From positions 124,001 through 188,000 of the forward strand of contig NZ_JAENJH010000005.1 of NCBI RefSeq assembly GCF_016595675.1: 64,000 bases of DNA, given 5' to 3'. A model generated the notes under the pieces. That model was not told the origin of the DNA and ran no database searches. It saw only the letters and a list, made by a program, of their open reading frames with translations. The DNA is from Prauserella cavernicola. GTDB lineage: Bacteria; Actinomycetota; Actinomycetes; Mycobacteriales; Pseudonocardiaceae. This document shows, piece by piece, positions 9,493-17,806 of the stretch; the stretch's first letter is position 1, and the number at the start of each line of letters is the position of its first letter. Position numbers and translations under genes: made by a program.

Positions 9493-11076
9493 ATGCGGGC
9501 ACTGGACCTCGTCATCATCGCGGTCTTTCTGGTGGGGATGCCGCTTCTCGGCATCCTCATCGGAGGACGCCAGAAATCGGGCAACGACTACTTCGTCGGC
9601 GAGGGCAAGATCTCGTGGTGGGTGGCGTGCCTCTCGGTCGTCTCCGCCGAGACCTCCACGCTCACGGTCTTGTCGGTGCCCACCGTCGCCTACCTCGCGA
9701 CGCCCGAGTCCGGCGGCATGACCTACCTGTCACTGGCGATCGGCTACATCTGCGGCCGCGTCGTGGTGGCCTTCGTGCTGCTGCCCCGTTACGTCGCGGG
9801 CAATCTCGTCACCGCCTACGCGTTCCTCGGCAAACGCTTCGGCGGCGGCCTGCAGGGCACCGCGTCGGTGACGTTCCTGATCACCCGACTGCTCGCGGAC
9901 GGCCTGCGGCTGTTCGCCACCGCCATCCCGATCCGGGTTGTGCTCGCCGCCTACGGGCTGGACGTCGGCTACTGGACGATCGTGGCCGCGCTCGGCCTCG
10001 CGATGGTGGTCTACAGCTTCTTCGGCGGCGTCCGCGCGGTCGTGTGGGTCGACGCCATCCAGATGCTCTGGTACGTCCTGGGTGGCCTCGCGGTGATCTG
10101 GGCGCTGTCGAGCAGCCTGCCCGACGGCTGGTTCGGCGCCGCCGTCGACGCGGGCAAGTTCGAGATCCTCGACTTCGGCTCCAACCCGCTCACCGGCCAG
10201 TACGCGATGGTCACCGCCGTCATCGGTGGTGCGGTGCTGTCGATGGCCTCGCACGGCTCCGACCAGCTGATCGTGCAGCGCCTGCAGTCGACCAACAACC
10301 TGCGCGCCAGCCAGAAGGCGATCATCGCGAGCGGTTTCGTCGTGTTCCTGCAGTTCGCGCTGTTCCTGTTCATCGGCGTGCTGCTGTGGGCCTTCTACCA
10401 GGGCGCCGACCCCGTCGAGGGGCTCGGACTGAACAACAACGACGAGCTCTTCGCCAACTACATCGTCAACGAGCTGCCGAGCGGACTCTCCGGGTTCGTC
10501 ATCGCGGGCATTCTCGCCGCGGCTCTGAGTTCGTCGCTGGGAGCGCTCGCGTCGTCCACCGTCACCGACGTCTACGAACGGATCATCGGCCGCGAACTGT
10601 CCGACCAGGACCGGCTCAAGCAGGGCCGGATGTGGACGGTGATCTGGGCCGGGCTGCTGATCGTGTTCGCCGGGCTGTTCGCGTCCTTCGCCTCCAGCAG
10701 CGACCCCATCGTCGTGCAGGGGCTGTCGATCACCGGCTACACCTACGGCGCACTGCTGGGCGCGTTCCTGCTCGGGCTGCTCATCAAGAAGGCGAGGCAG
10801 GTCGACGCGATCATCGCGTTCGTCGCCACGGTGGTGGTGATGGGCTTCGTGATCCTCGGGGTCAAGTTCGACCCGGAGACCGGTTCGCTGCTGGGCATCG
10901 ACTTCTCCGGCACGTCCGACACGTCCGTGGCGCTCGCGTTCCCGTGGTACACCTTGCTGGGTGTGCTGATCACGCTGGCCGTCGGCGGGCTGCTCTCGCT
11001 GCGGCACGCGACGCCGGACCCGAGGTCGGCCGAACTGGAGCGCAAGCCCGCCGAACACGAACAGGAGACCGCCTGA
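9493..11076 (+). CDS. sodium:solute symporter (SSS family)
   Basis: A 527-residue polytopic membrane protein of the SSS family with about 13 hydrophobic segments, beginning LVIIAVFLVGMPLLGILIGG. SSS features include the early GGRQKSGNDYFVGEGKISWW loop, SVVSAETSTLT in the second helix region, SHGSDQLIVQRL in the middle and AALSSSLGALASSTVTD, the Ser-rich stretch holding the second sodium site. Its start lies 10 bp after anmK and its stop 1 bp before the next gene, so the three form an operon. By context the substrate may be an amino sugar, sialic acid or anhydro sugar; sequence alone does not decide. A charged cytoplasmic tail ends it. Confidence 0.88.
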   Translation: MRALDLVIIAVFLVGMPLLGILIGGRQKSGNDYFVGEGKISWWVACLSVVSAETSTLTVLSVPTVAYLATPESGGMTYLSLAIGYICGRVVVAFVLLPRYVAGNLVTAYAFLGKRFGGGLQGTASVTFLITRLLADGLRLFATAIPIRVVLAAYGLDVGYWTIVAALGLAMVVYSFFGGVRAVVWVDAIQMLWYVLGGLAVIWALSSSLPDGWFGAAVDAGKFEILDFGSNPLTGQYAMVTAVIGGAVLSMASHGSDQLIVQRLQSTNNLRASQKAIIASGFVVFLQFALFLFIGVLLWAFYQGADPVEGLGLNNNDELFANYIVNELPSGLSGFVIAGILAAALSSSLGALASSTVTDVYERIIGRELSDQDRLKQGRMWTVIWAGLLIVFAGLFASFASSSDPIVVQGLSITGYTYGALLGAFLLGLLIKKARQVDAIIAFVATVVVMGFVILGVKFDPETGSLLGIDFSGTSDTSVALAFPWYTLLGVLITLAVGGLLSLRHATPDPRSAELERKPAEHEQETA

Positions 11077-11077
11077 C

Positions 11078-11676
11078 ATGGACGCGACCGCGTTGCGCAG
11101 AGCAGGTCAGGACAGCACCGGATTCCTGCTCGCGCACGCGGACGCGGACTGGTCCTCGCACGCGCCGGACATGTCGTGGAGCACCGCCGAGGTCGTGGCG
11201 CACACCGCGGACACGCTGATCTGGTACGCCCACGACCTCGCGGCCGGCCCCGACGAGCTGTCCGCCACGGACATCACGGTCCGCAGGAACGCCCCTCGCC
11301 GGAGGAACTCACGCGGACGTTGTCGGTGGGTGTCTCGCTGCTCGGGGCCCTGCTCGCGCAGGTCGACAGCGGAACCCGCGGGTGGCACCCGTGGGGCAAC
11401 GCCGACGCGTCGGGATTCGCGGCGATGGCGTGCGACGAGCTCCTCGTGCACACCGACGACGTGGCCCGCGGTCTCGGTGTGCCGTTCGCGCCGAGGCTGG
11501 AACTCGTCGACGCGACGTTGCGGCGGTTGTTCCCTTGGGCGCCCGAAGGGCAGGACCCGTGGCAGACACTGCTGTGGGCCAACGGCAGAGCCGCGCTGCC
11601 GGGCCACCCCCGGCTGGAGAAGTGGCGCTGGCACTGCGCCCCCCTGTCCGAATGGGACGGCCACACCCCCGGGTAA
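11078..11676 (+). pseudogene. mycothiol maleylpyruvate isomerase-like (DinB-fold) gene with frameshift
   Basis: The gene opens with ATG 11078, 1 bp after the symporter. The frame codes for a DinB/MDMPI-type N-terminus (STAEVVAHTADTLIWYAHDL with the metal-ligand His of the fold, then ELSATDITVRRNA). At the C-run 11292-11295 the sensible sequence jumps to the -1 frame: SPEELTRTLSVGVSLLGALL, then DELLVHTDDVARGLGVPF with a second His-x3-D ligand pattern, and ends EWDGHTPG at 11676. Restoring one base gives about 199 residues, a normal length for the family. It is therefore a recent single-base loss, a sequencing error in a homopolymer, or much less likely programmed slippage. Confidence 0.75.
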
Positions 11677-11686
11677 CGCCCACCCG

Positions 11687-12190
11687 CGAGTCCCCCGCCC
11701 GGGCACGCGAGTCCCCCGCCCGGGCACGCGAGTCCCCCGCCCGGGCACGCGAGTCCCCCGCCCGGGCACGCGAGTCCCCCGCCCGGGCACGCGAGTCCCC
11801 CGCCCGGGCACGCGAGTCCCCCACTCGAGCACGCGAGTCCCCCACTCGAGCACGCGAGTCCCCCGCCCGGGCACGCGAGTCCCCCGCCCGGGCACGCGAG
11901 TCCCCCGCCCGGGCACGCGAGTCCCCCACTCGAGCACGCGAGTCCCCCGCCCGGGCACGCGAGTCCCCCGCCCGGGCACGCGAGTCCCCCGCCCGGGCAT
12001 GCGAGTTCCCCGCTCGAGACAACGGCGAGGCGAGTGCCCCGCACAACGGCAACGAAAGCCCCTCGTCCGTTCCCCACAGAGCGCGCCGACAAGGTCGGGT
12101 GGCCGTCAGGAGCGGGGAACTCGCGCGCCCTGACGGGGAACTCGCGAGCCGTAACGGGGGACTCGCGCGCTGGAGCGGGGGACTCGCAGC
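11687..12190. repeat. 21-nt tandem array with inverted second arm, 3' of smc
   Basis: From 11687 fifteen to sixteen head-to-tail copies of a 21-nt unit with core CGAGTCCCCCGCCCGGGCA run to about 12014; copies 7, 8 and 12 carry CCCCACTCGAG in place of CCCCGCCCGGG. A degenerate centre follows. Then four units in the opposite orientation have ACTCGC at exactly 12119, 12140, 12161 and 12182. The second arm ends 7 bp from the smc stop codon. Because 21 is a multiple of three, all six frames stay open and produce long artefactual ORFs; none has protein-like composition. The array fills the gap between two convergent genes. No spacers are present, so it is not CRISPR. Confidence 0.9.
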
Positions 12191-12193
12191 TTG

Positions 12194-15100
12194 TTACGCC
12201 GGGGACGGCTCGGGGGTCGGCTCCGGGGTCGGGGCTTCGGCTTCTTGTTCGATCGGTTCCGCTCGCATGCGTTGCGAGATGACCTTGGTGATGCCGTCGC
12301 CCTGCATGCTCACGCCGTAGAGCGCGTCGGCGATCTCCATCGTCGGCTTCTGGTGCGTGATGATGATCAGCTGCGAGTTGGCCCGCAGCTGCTCCAGCAG
12401 GCCGATCAGCCGGCGCATGTTGGTGTCGTCCAGCGCGGCCTCGACCTCGTCCATCACGTAGAACGGCGACGGCCTCGCGCGGAAGATCGCGACGAGCATG
12501 GCTACCGCGACCAGCGACTTCTCCCCACCCGAGAGCAGCGACAGCCGCTTGACCTTCTTGCCGGGCGGGCGCGCCTCGACGTCGACGCCGGTGGCGAGCA
12601 TGTCGCCGGGCTCGGTGAGCACCATCCGGCCGTCGCCGCCGGGGAACAGCACGGAGAACACGATCTCGAACTCCCGCGCCACGTCGTGGTAGGCGGACTC
12701 GAAGACCTCGAGGATCTTGTCGTCCACCTCCTTGATCACCGTGAGCAGGTCCTTGCGGGTGGCCTTGAGGTCCTCGAGCTGCGTGGAGAGGAACTTGTAG
12801 CGCTCCTCCAGCGCGGCGAACTCCTCCAGCGCCAGCGGGTTGACCTTGCCCAGCAGGGTGAGGTCCTTCTCCGCGCGCTTGGCCCGCCGCGTCTGGGTGT
12901 CGCGGTCGTACGGGATGGGCTGCGGCGCCATCACCGTCTCGCCCTGTTCCTTCGCGGCCTCGTACTCGGCCATCTCCCCCGCGCCTGGCGGCACGGGCAC
13001 GTCGGGGCCGTACTCGGCGACCAGGTCCTCGAGGCCGATCCCGAACTCCTCGGTGATCTTGGCTTCGAGCTGTTCGAGGCGCAGGCGCTGTTCGGCACGC
13101 AGCACCTCGTCCCGGTGCACGGCGTCGGTGAGCTTCTCCAGTTCGCCGGTGAGCTCCCTGACCCGGCTGCGCACCTGCGCGAGCGCGGTCTCGCGGTGTT
13201 CCCTGCGCGCCTGCGCGGCGTCGCGTTCCTCGGCGGCGCGCAGCAGTGAGGTCTCGATGCGCTCCAGCGCGAGCTCGCCGCCGTTGACGACGGCGGCCGC
13301 GATCTCGGCGCCGCGCGCCCGCGCGACCCTGGCCTTCTCGGCGCGCTCGCGCGCCTGGCGCTCGGCTTCGGCGGCGCGGCGCAGCGAGTCGGCCTTGCCC
13401 GCGATGCCGCGGGCCCGCTCCTCGGCGGTGCGCAGTGACAGCCGCGCGTCGACCTCTTCCTGGCGCACCTCGGTCAGCGAGTCGGCGGCCTCGTCGCGCT
13501 CGCTGGTGTCGGGGTCCTCGTCGACGGGCTGGTCGGCGACCGCGGAGAGCCGCTCCTCGAACTCGCTGAGCTTGGCGAGGACCTCCTCGCGGTTCTGCTC
13601 GACCTTGGCGCGCTGGTTCCGGAGCCGGTCGACCTCGGACGACGCGGAGCGGGAAGCGCGTTCGAGGCTGCTCAGCCGCTCGGACGAGCGGGCCTGCCGG
13701 ACCTTGGACTCGTTGAGCGCCTCCTTGGCCTGCGCGACCTCGGTGCGCCGGTCCTGCTGGTCGGCGCGGGCGCCCTCCAGCTCGGCGCCGGTGCGCTGCA
13801 GCGCACGCTCGGCGGCGGCGAGCCGGTCCTGTGCCTCGTCGACGGCGGCCTGCACCTCGATGACGCTCTCGTCGCGGGCCGAGCCGCCCGCGGCCCAGTG
13901 GCTGCCGAAGACATCACCGTCGGTGGTCACAGCGGTGACGTCGGGGTGGGCGGCCACGAACTCGCGGGCCTCAGCGAGCCCGGCGACGACGGCGACGCGC
14001 TCCAGCGCCCGCTCGACGGCGGGCCGCAGCGGCTCCGGCGACTTCACGACCTCGCGCGCCCACCTCGCACCGCCGGGCAGCGCGGGCCAGCCCGCAGTGT
14101 CCACAGTGGCCCCGGCACCGCCGAGCAGCAGGCCGGCACGGCCGGATTCGTTGTCCTTCAAGTACTTCAGCGCCGCGAGCGCGTCCTGGCCCGCCGACAC
14201 GGCGACGGCGTCGGCGACGGGACCGAGCGCGGCGGCCAGTGCGACCTCGAAGCCCGCGTCGACCGTCAGCAGCGCGGCGACGGAGCCGAGCAGACCGGGC
14301 AACTCGTCGGCCGCGCCGAGCAGCGCGCCCGCGCCGTCCTTGCGCTTGAGGCCCATCGACAGCGCGTCGACCCTGGCCTTCTCGGAGGCGATGTCACGCT
14401 CGGTGGTGCGCTCGGCCTTGACGAGCTCCTCGACACGGGCCTTGGCGGCGTCGTTGGCCGCGACGGCCCGGTCGTGGCGCTCCCGTAGTCCCTCGTCGTC
14501 GGACTCCTCCACGCCGCCCTCGGCGCGGGCCTGCTCCAGGTTCTCGGCGGCCTCCTCGGCGCGAGCCGCGGCCTCCTCGATGCCTGCGGTGAGGCGCTCG
14601 ATCTCCTCCGCCGTGGCCCCGCTCTTGCTGCGCAGCGCCTCGACCTGGCCGGTGAGCTTCGCGATGCCCTCGCGCCGGTCGGCGATGGCGCGGACGGCGG
14701 CCATGTGCGCGCGTTCGGCGGCCTGCACGGCGCGTTCGAGGTGCTCGCGGCGCTCGACGGCGTCGGAGAGCATGGCCCTGGCCTCGACGACGGCCTCGTT
14801 GAGTTCCTCTTCCCGCTCGGCGGCGCGCTCGGCCTCCGCGAGCAGCTCCTCCGGGTCACGGCCGGTGCCGCCGGTCTCGACCTCGGCCGAGAGGTGCCGC
14901 TGCCGCTCGACGGCGAGCCGCACGGTGCCCCGCAGCCGCTCCGCCAGCGACGACAGCTTGTACCAGGTGTCCTGCGCCGCGGCCAGGCGCGGCGCGTCCT
15001 CGGCGAGGGAGCTCTCGAGCTCGACCTCCTCCGTGGTGGCCGCCTCCAGGGTCTGCTCCACCTCGGCGCGGCGCGCGCGGGCGGCGCTCTCGTCGGCCTC

Positions 15101-15832
15101 GTCCCTGGCGATGTCGGCGCGCTGGGTCACCAGATCGTCGGCGTGCAGGCGCAGGCGCGCGTCCCGCAGCTCGGACTGGACCACCTGGGCGCGGCGAGCG
15201 ATCTCGGCCTGCTTGCCCAGCGGCTTGAGCTGGCGGCGCAGCTCGGTGGTGAGGTCGTTGAGGCGGTCGAGGTTGGCCTGCATCGCCGTGAGCTTGCGAA
15301 GCGCCTTCTCCTTGCGCTTGCGGTGTTTGAGCACGCCCGCGGCCTCTTCGATGAACGCCCGGCGTTCCTCCGGCTTGGCCTGCAGGATCTCGGCGAGCTG
15401 GCCCTGACCGACGATGACATGCATCTCGCGGCCGATACCGGAGTCGGACAGCAGCTCCTGCACGTCGAGCAGGCGGCAGCCCTTGCCGTTGATCTCGTAC
15501 TCGCTGGCGCCGTCGCGGAACATGCGGCGGGTGATCGAGACCTCGGTGTACTCGATGGGCAGCGCGCCGTCGGTGTTGTCGATCGTGAGCGTCACCTCGG
15601 CGCGGCCGAGCGGGGCGCGGCCCGCGGTGCCGGCGAAGATGACGTCCTCCATCTTGCCGCCGCGCAGGTCCTTGGCCCCCTGCGTGCCCATCACCCAGCG
15701 CAGCGCGTCGAGGACGTTCGACTTGCCGGAGCCGTTGGGGCCGACCACGCACGTGATGCCGGGCTCGAAGCGCAGTGTGGTCGCCGACGCGAACGACTTG
15801 AAGCCTTTGAGCGTCAAGCTTTTCAGGTGCAC
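12194..15832 (-). CDS. smc: chromosome segregation protein SMC
   Basis: A 1212-residue SMC ATPase, the core of condensin, which extrudes DNA loops and aligns chromosome arms with ScpA and ScpB. The Walker A motif GPNGSGKSNVLDALRWVMG is near residues 32-50, followed by VIVGQGQLAEIL (Q-loop region). Long Ala/Glu/Arg-rich coiled coils flank a hinge near residues 510-650 (SVAALLTVDAGFEVALAAAL onward). The ABC signature LSLLSGGEKSLVAVAML and Walker B FYVMDEVEAALDD lie near the C-terminus. An unusual Pro/Glu tail (TPEPTPEP) ends the protein right beside the 21-nt array. ATG 15832 begins MHLKSLTLKGFKSF, the standard N-terminus. acyP lies 161 bp upstream on the same strand. Confidence 0.98.
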   Translation of the reverse strand: MHLKSLTLKGFKSFASATTLRFEPGITCVVGPNGSGKSNVLDALRWVMGTQGAKDLRGGKMEDVIFAGTAGRAPLGRAEVTLTIDNTDGALPIEYTEVSITRRMFRDGASEYEINGKGCRLLDVQELLSDSGIGREMHVIVGQGQLAEILQAKPEERRAFIEEAAGVLKHRKRKEKALRKLTAMQANLDRLNDLTTELRRQLKPLGKQAEIARRAQVVQSELRDARLRLHADDLVTQRADIARDEADESAARARRAEVEQTLEAATTEEVELESSLAEDAPRLAAAQDTWYKLSSLAERLRGTVRLAVERQRHLSAEVETGGTGRDPEELLAEAERAAEREEELNEAVVEARAMLSDAVERREHLERAVQAAERAHMAAVRAIADRREGIAKLTGQVEALRSKSGATAEEIERLTAGIEEAAARAEEAAENLEQARAEGGVEESDDEGLRERHDRAVAANDAAKARVEELVKAERTTERDIASEKARVDALSMGLKRKDGAGALLGAADELPGLLGSVAALLTVDAGFEVALAAALGPVADAVAVSAGQDALAALKYLKDNESGRAGLLLGGAGATVDTAGWPALPGGARWAREVVKSPEPLRPAVERALERVAVVAGLAEAREFVAAHPDVTAVTTDGDVFGSHWAAGGSARDESVIEVQAAVDEAQDRLAAAERALQRTGAELEGARADQQDRRTEVAQAKEALNESKVRQARSSERLSSLERASRSASSEVDRLRNQRAKVEQNREEVLAKLSEFEERLSAVADQPVDEDPDTSERDEAADSLTEVRQEEVDARLSLRTAEERARGIAGKADSLRRAAEAERQARERAEKARVARARGAEIAAAVVNGGELALERIETSLLRAAEERDAAQARREHRETALAQVRSRVRELTGELEKLTDAVHRDEVLRAEQRLRLEQLEAKITEEFGIGLEDLVAEYGPDVPVPPGAGEMAEYEAAKEQGETVMAPQPIPYDRDTQTRRAKRAEKDLTLLGKVNPLALEEFAALEERYKFLSTQLEDLKATRKDLLTVIKEVDDKILEVFESAYHDVAREFEIVFSVLFPGGDGRMVLTEPGDMLATGVDVEARPPGKKVKRLSLLSGGEKSLVAVAMLVAIFRARPSPFYVMDEVEAALDDTNMRRLIGLLEQLRANSQLIIITHQKPTMEIADALYGVSMQGDGITKVISQRMRAEPIEQEAEAPTPEPTPEPSPA

Positions 15833-15993
15833 GCGGTGTCGACCTTCCCCTGCCGGCGGTACTCCCTCTTCAGTCGGACGATGCTACCCGGGGCTCTGGT
15901 GAGGCCGTGGGACGTGGGGCCGGACTCGCCCGGGGTCGTGCCGTGGCAGAGCCACACGAGCACCACCGGTCACAACGGGCTCACGCGCCGCGC

Positions 15994-16281
15994 TCAGCGT
16001 TCGACGAAGCCGCGCAGACCGCCGCGAGGATCAGACCAGCGCTCGGCGACGTGATCCACTCGACCGGGTGACCGATCGGACCGCAGGGCGGTCAAGAGCC
16101 GCTCACAGTTGTCCTTGGCACCCTCCGCGACGACCTCGACCCTGCCGTCCCTGAGGTTGGTCGCGGTGCCGACGAGCCCGAGCTCGAGCGCCCGGCTCCG
16201 CGTCCACCAGCGGAAACCAACGCCCTGCACCAGACCGTGGACCCATGCGGTGAGCCGGGCCGTGTCCTGTTCCTCAGCCAC
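15994..16281 (-). CDS. acyP: acylphosphatase
   Basis: A small cytosolic hydrolase of carboxyl-phosphate bonds such as acetyl or carbamoyl phosphate. From GTG 16281 it is 95 residues, the usual size; earlier starts would add an unconserved extension. [13 protein letters not shown] carries the catalytic arginine and [13 protein letters not shown] the catalytic asparagine; the C-terminus LRGFVER matches the family ending. It precedes smc on the same strand, the arrangement also known in mycobacteria, but it has no obvious functional link to segregation. Confidence 0.95.
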   Translation of the reverse strand: MAEEQDTARLTAWVHGLVQGVGFRWWTRSRALELGLVGTATNLRDGRVEVVAEGAKDNCERLLTALRSDRSPGRVDHVAERWSDPRGGLRGFVER

Positions 16282-16423
16282 GGATCCATCGTGCCGCACA
16301 CCGGGTGGTCGCACTGCGTTAACCCATGCCACGGAGGCGTTCGCCCGGTGTCACCCGCCGGTGGTACTGTGCCCGCCGGGTAAGCCAGTTGGTGAACAAC
16401 CAGCAACTCCGAAGGAGTCGTGA

Positions 16424-17107
16424 ATGACCCCGTCCCCAGGGTCACGGCCGCGCGCCGAAGTCGCTCCACCCCGCGAGTCCACCGGCAAGCTGCAGCGCAC
16501 GGGCTACATCGCGCTCGCGGCCAGCGGACTCGCCCTGGCCACCGCGTTCGGCGCCGTCGCGCAGGTCGCGGGCGGCGCTTCCGGCTCGAGCACCGTCGAC
16601 AGGACCGCGTCCGAGAGCACCGACAACGGCAGCTCCGGCGGCAACGGCGGCCCCGACCTCGTTCCCGGCCAGGCCGTCCCCGGCCAGACCCAGGTGATGG
16701 TGGACGGCGTCGCCGTCACCGGCACGCTGCCTCCCGCGACGACGTCCCCGACCACGGTCGTGCGCGTGCTGCCCGACGGGACCACGACGACCACCGTCAT
16801 CACGCCGACGAGGGACTCCTCGTCGAACTCCCGGCCGGGCACCCCGCCGCCCGATGGCGGCAGCGACCTGCCGCCGTCCAGCGACCCGACGACGTCCGAC
16901 CCGGGGCCGGATCCCACGGACCCGACCGATCCGTCGCCGGATCCCACAGACCCGTCGCCGGACCCGACGGACCCGGACCCGCCGGAGTCGAGCACACCGG
17001 GCGAGCCCAGTGACACGGAACCGAGCCCGTCGGGCGACAATCCGACGAGCAACCCCACCAGCAGCGACGGTGGCGCCGGCAGCGTCACCGCGCAGCCCGG
17101 CCGGTAG
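16424..17107 (+). CDS. membrane-anchored Pro/Ser/Thr/Asp-rich protein
   Basis: A 227-residue protein of unknown function. A short cytoplasmic N-terminus is followed by one hydrophobic segment (YIALAASGLALATAFGAVAQ, about residues 28-47), then an extracellular low-complexity region with no fold-like sequence. That region contains a short Val-rich patch (VMVDGVAVTGTL, TTVVRVLPDGTTTTTVI) and then tandem DPTDPSPDP-type repeats. ATG 16424 follows AGGAG at proper spacing. Such proteins act as wall-spanning stalks or are shed; nothing here indicates a catalytic role. It converges with kdpE, with a 3-bp gap between the stops. Confidence 0.75.
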   Translation: MTPSPGSRPRAEVAPPRESTGKLQRTGYIALAASGLALATAFGAVAQVAGGASGSSTVDRTASESTDNGSSGGNGGPDLVPGQAVPGQTQVMVDGVAVTGTLPPATTSPTTVVRVLPDGTTTTTVITPTRDSSSNSRPGTPPPDGGSDLPPSSDPTTSDPGPDPTDPTDPSPDPTDPSPDPTDPDPPESSTPGEPSDTEPSPSGDNPTSNPTSSDGGAGSVTAQPGR

Positions 17108-17110
17108 GCC

Positions 17111-17806
17111 TCAGCACTCGAAGCGGTAGCCCATTCCCGGCTCGGTCAGCAGGTGGCGCGGCCGGGAGGGCTCGGGTTCGAGCTTGCGGCGCAGCTGCGC
17201 GACGTACACGCGCAGGTAGTGCGACTCCGAGTCGTAGGTCGGGCCCCACACCTCGTGCAGCAGCTGTTTCTGCGTGACGAGCCGGCCCTGGTTGCGAACG
17301 AGGATCTCCATCAGCCGCCATTCGGTCTTGGTCAGGTGCACCTCGGCTCCGTCGCGGCGCACCCGCTTGGCGGCGAGGTCGATCGTGAACGTCCGCGTCT
17401 CCACCACCGCCTCGGCCTCGGCCGCCGAGACCCCCGAGCGCCGCACCGCCGCCCGCAGCCGGGCGAGCAGCTCGTCCATGCCGAACGGCTTGGTGACGTA
17501 GTCGTCGGCGCCCGCGTCGAGCGCGTGCACCTTGTCGGTGGAGTCGCCGCGTGCGGAGAGCACGATGATCGGCACCTGGGTCCAGCCGCGCAGGCCGCCG
17601 ATCACGTCGACGCCATCGATGTCCGGCAGGCCGAGGTCGAGCACCACGACGTCCGGGCGGATCTCGGCCACGGCCTTGAGCGCCGCCGTGCCGTCGTGTG
17701 CGGTCACCACGTGGTAGCCACGTGCGGAGAGGTTGATCCGCAGCGCCCTCGCGATCTGCGGGTCGTCGTCGACGACGAGCACCGTGCTCGGCTCCGGGTC
17801 AGGCAT
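17111..17806 (-). CDS. kdpE: KdpE response regulator
   Basis: A 231-residue OmpR/PhoB-type response regulator of the potassium-limitation system. The receiver domain has VVDDDPQIARAL at the start, the phospho-acceptor Asp in DVVVLDLGLPDIDG (about residue 56), VLSARG with the conserved Ser/Ala switch and VTKPFGMDEL with the Lys. The winged-helix domain spans about 130-231, with LTKTEWRLMEILVRNQGRLV and the closing ESHYLRVYVAQLRRKL and GMGYRFEC. It overlaps kdpD by 8 nt and ends the kdp operon. It presumably binds upstream of the operon, where TTGACGCGGC repeats are found. Confidence 0.96.
   Translation of the reverse strand: MPDPEPSTVLVVDDDPQIARALRINLSARGYHVVTAHDGTAALKAVAEIRPDVVVLDLGLPDIDGVDVIGGLRGWTQVPIIVLSARGDSTDKVHALDAGADDYVTKPFGMDELLARLRAAVRRSGVSAAEAEAVVETRTFTIDLAAKRVRRDGAEVHLTKTEWRLMEILVRNQGRLVTQKQLLHEVWGPTYDSESHYLRVYVAQLRRKLEPEPSRPRHLLTEPGMGYRFEC

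Noticed and set aside
11107-12000. Long open frames (up to 297-351 codons, both strands) through the first repeat array
   Set aside because: The 21-nt pitch is a multiple of three, so every frame lacks stops; the translations are monotonous seven-residue repeats with no start context or homology pattern.
11687-12190. CRISPR array
   Set aside because: Units are contiguous with no unique spacers, and no cas genes are present in the window.
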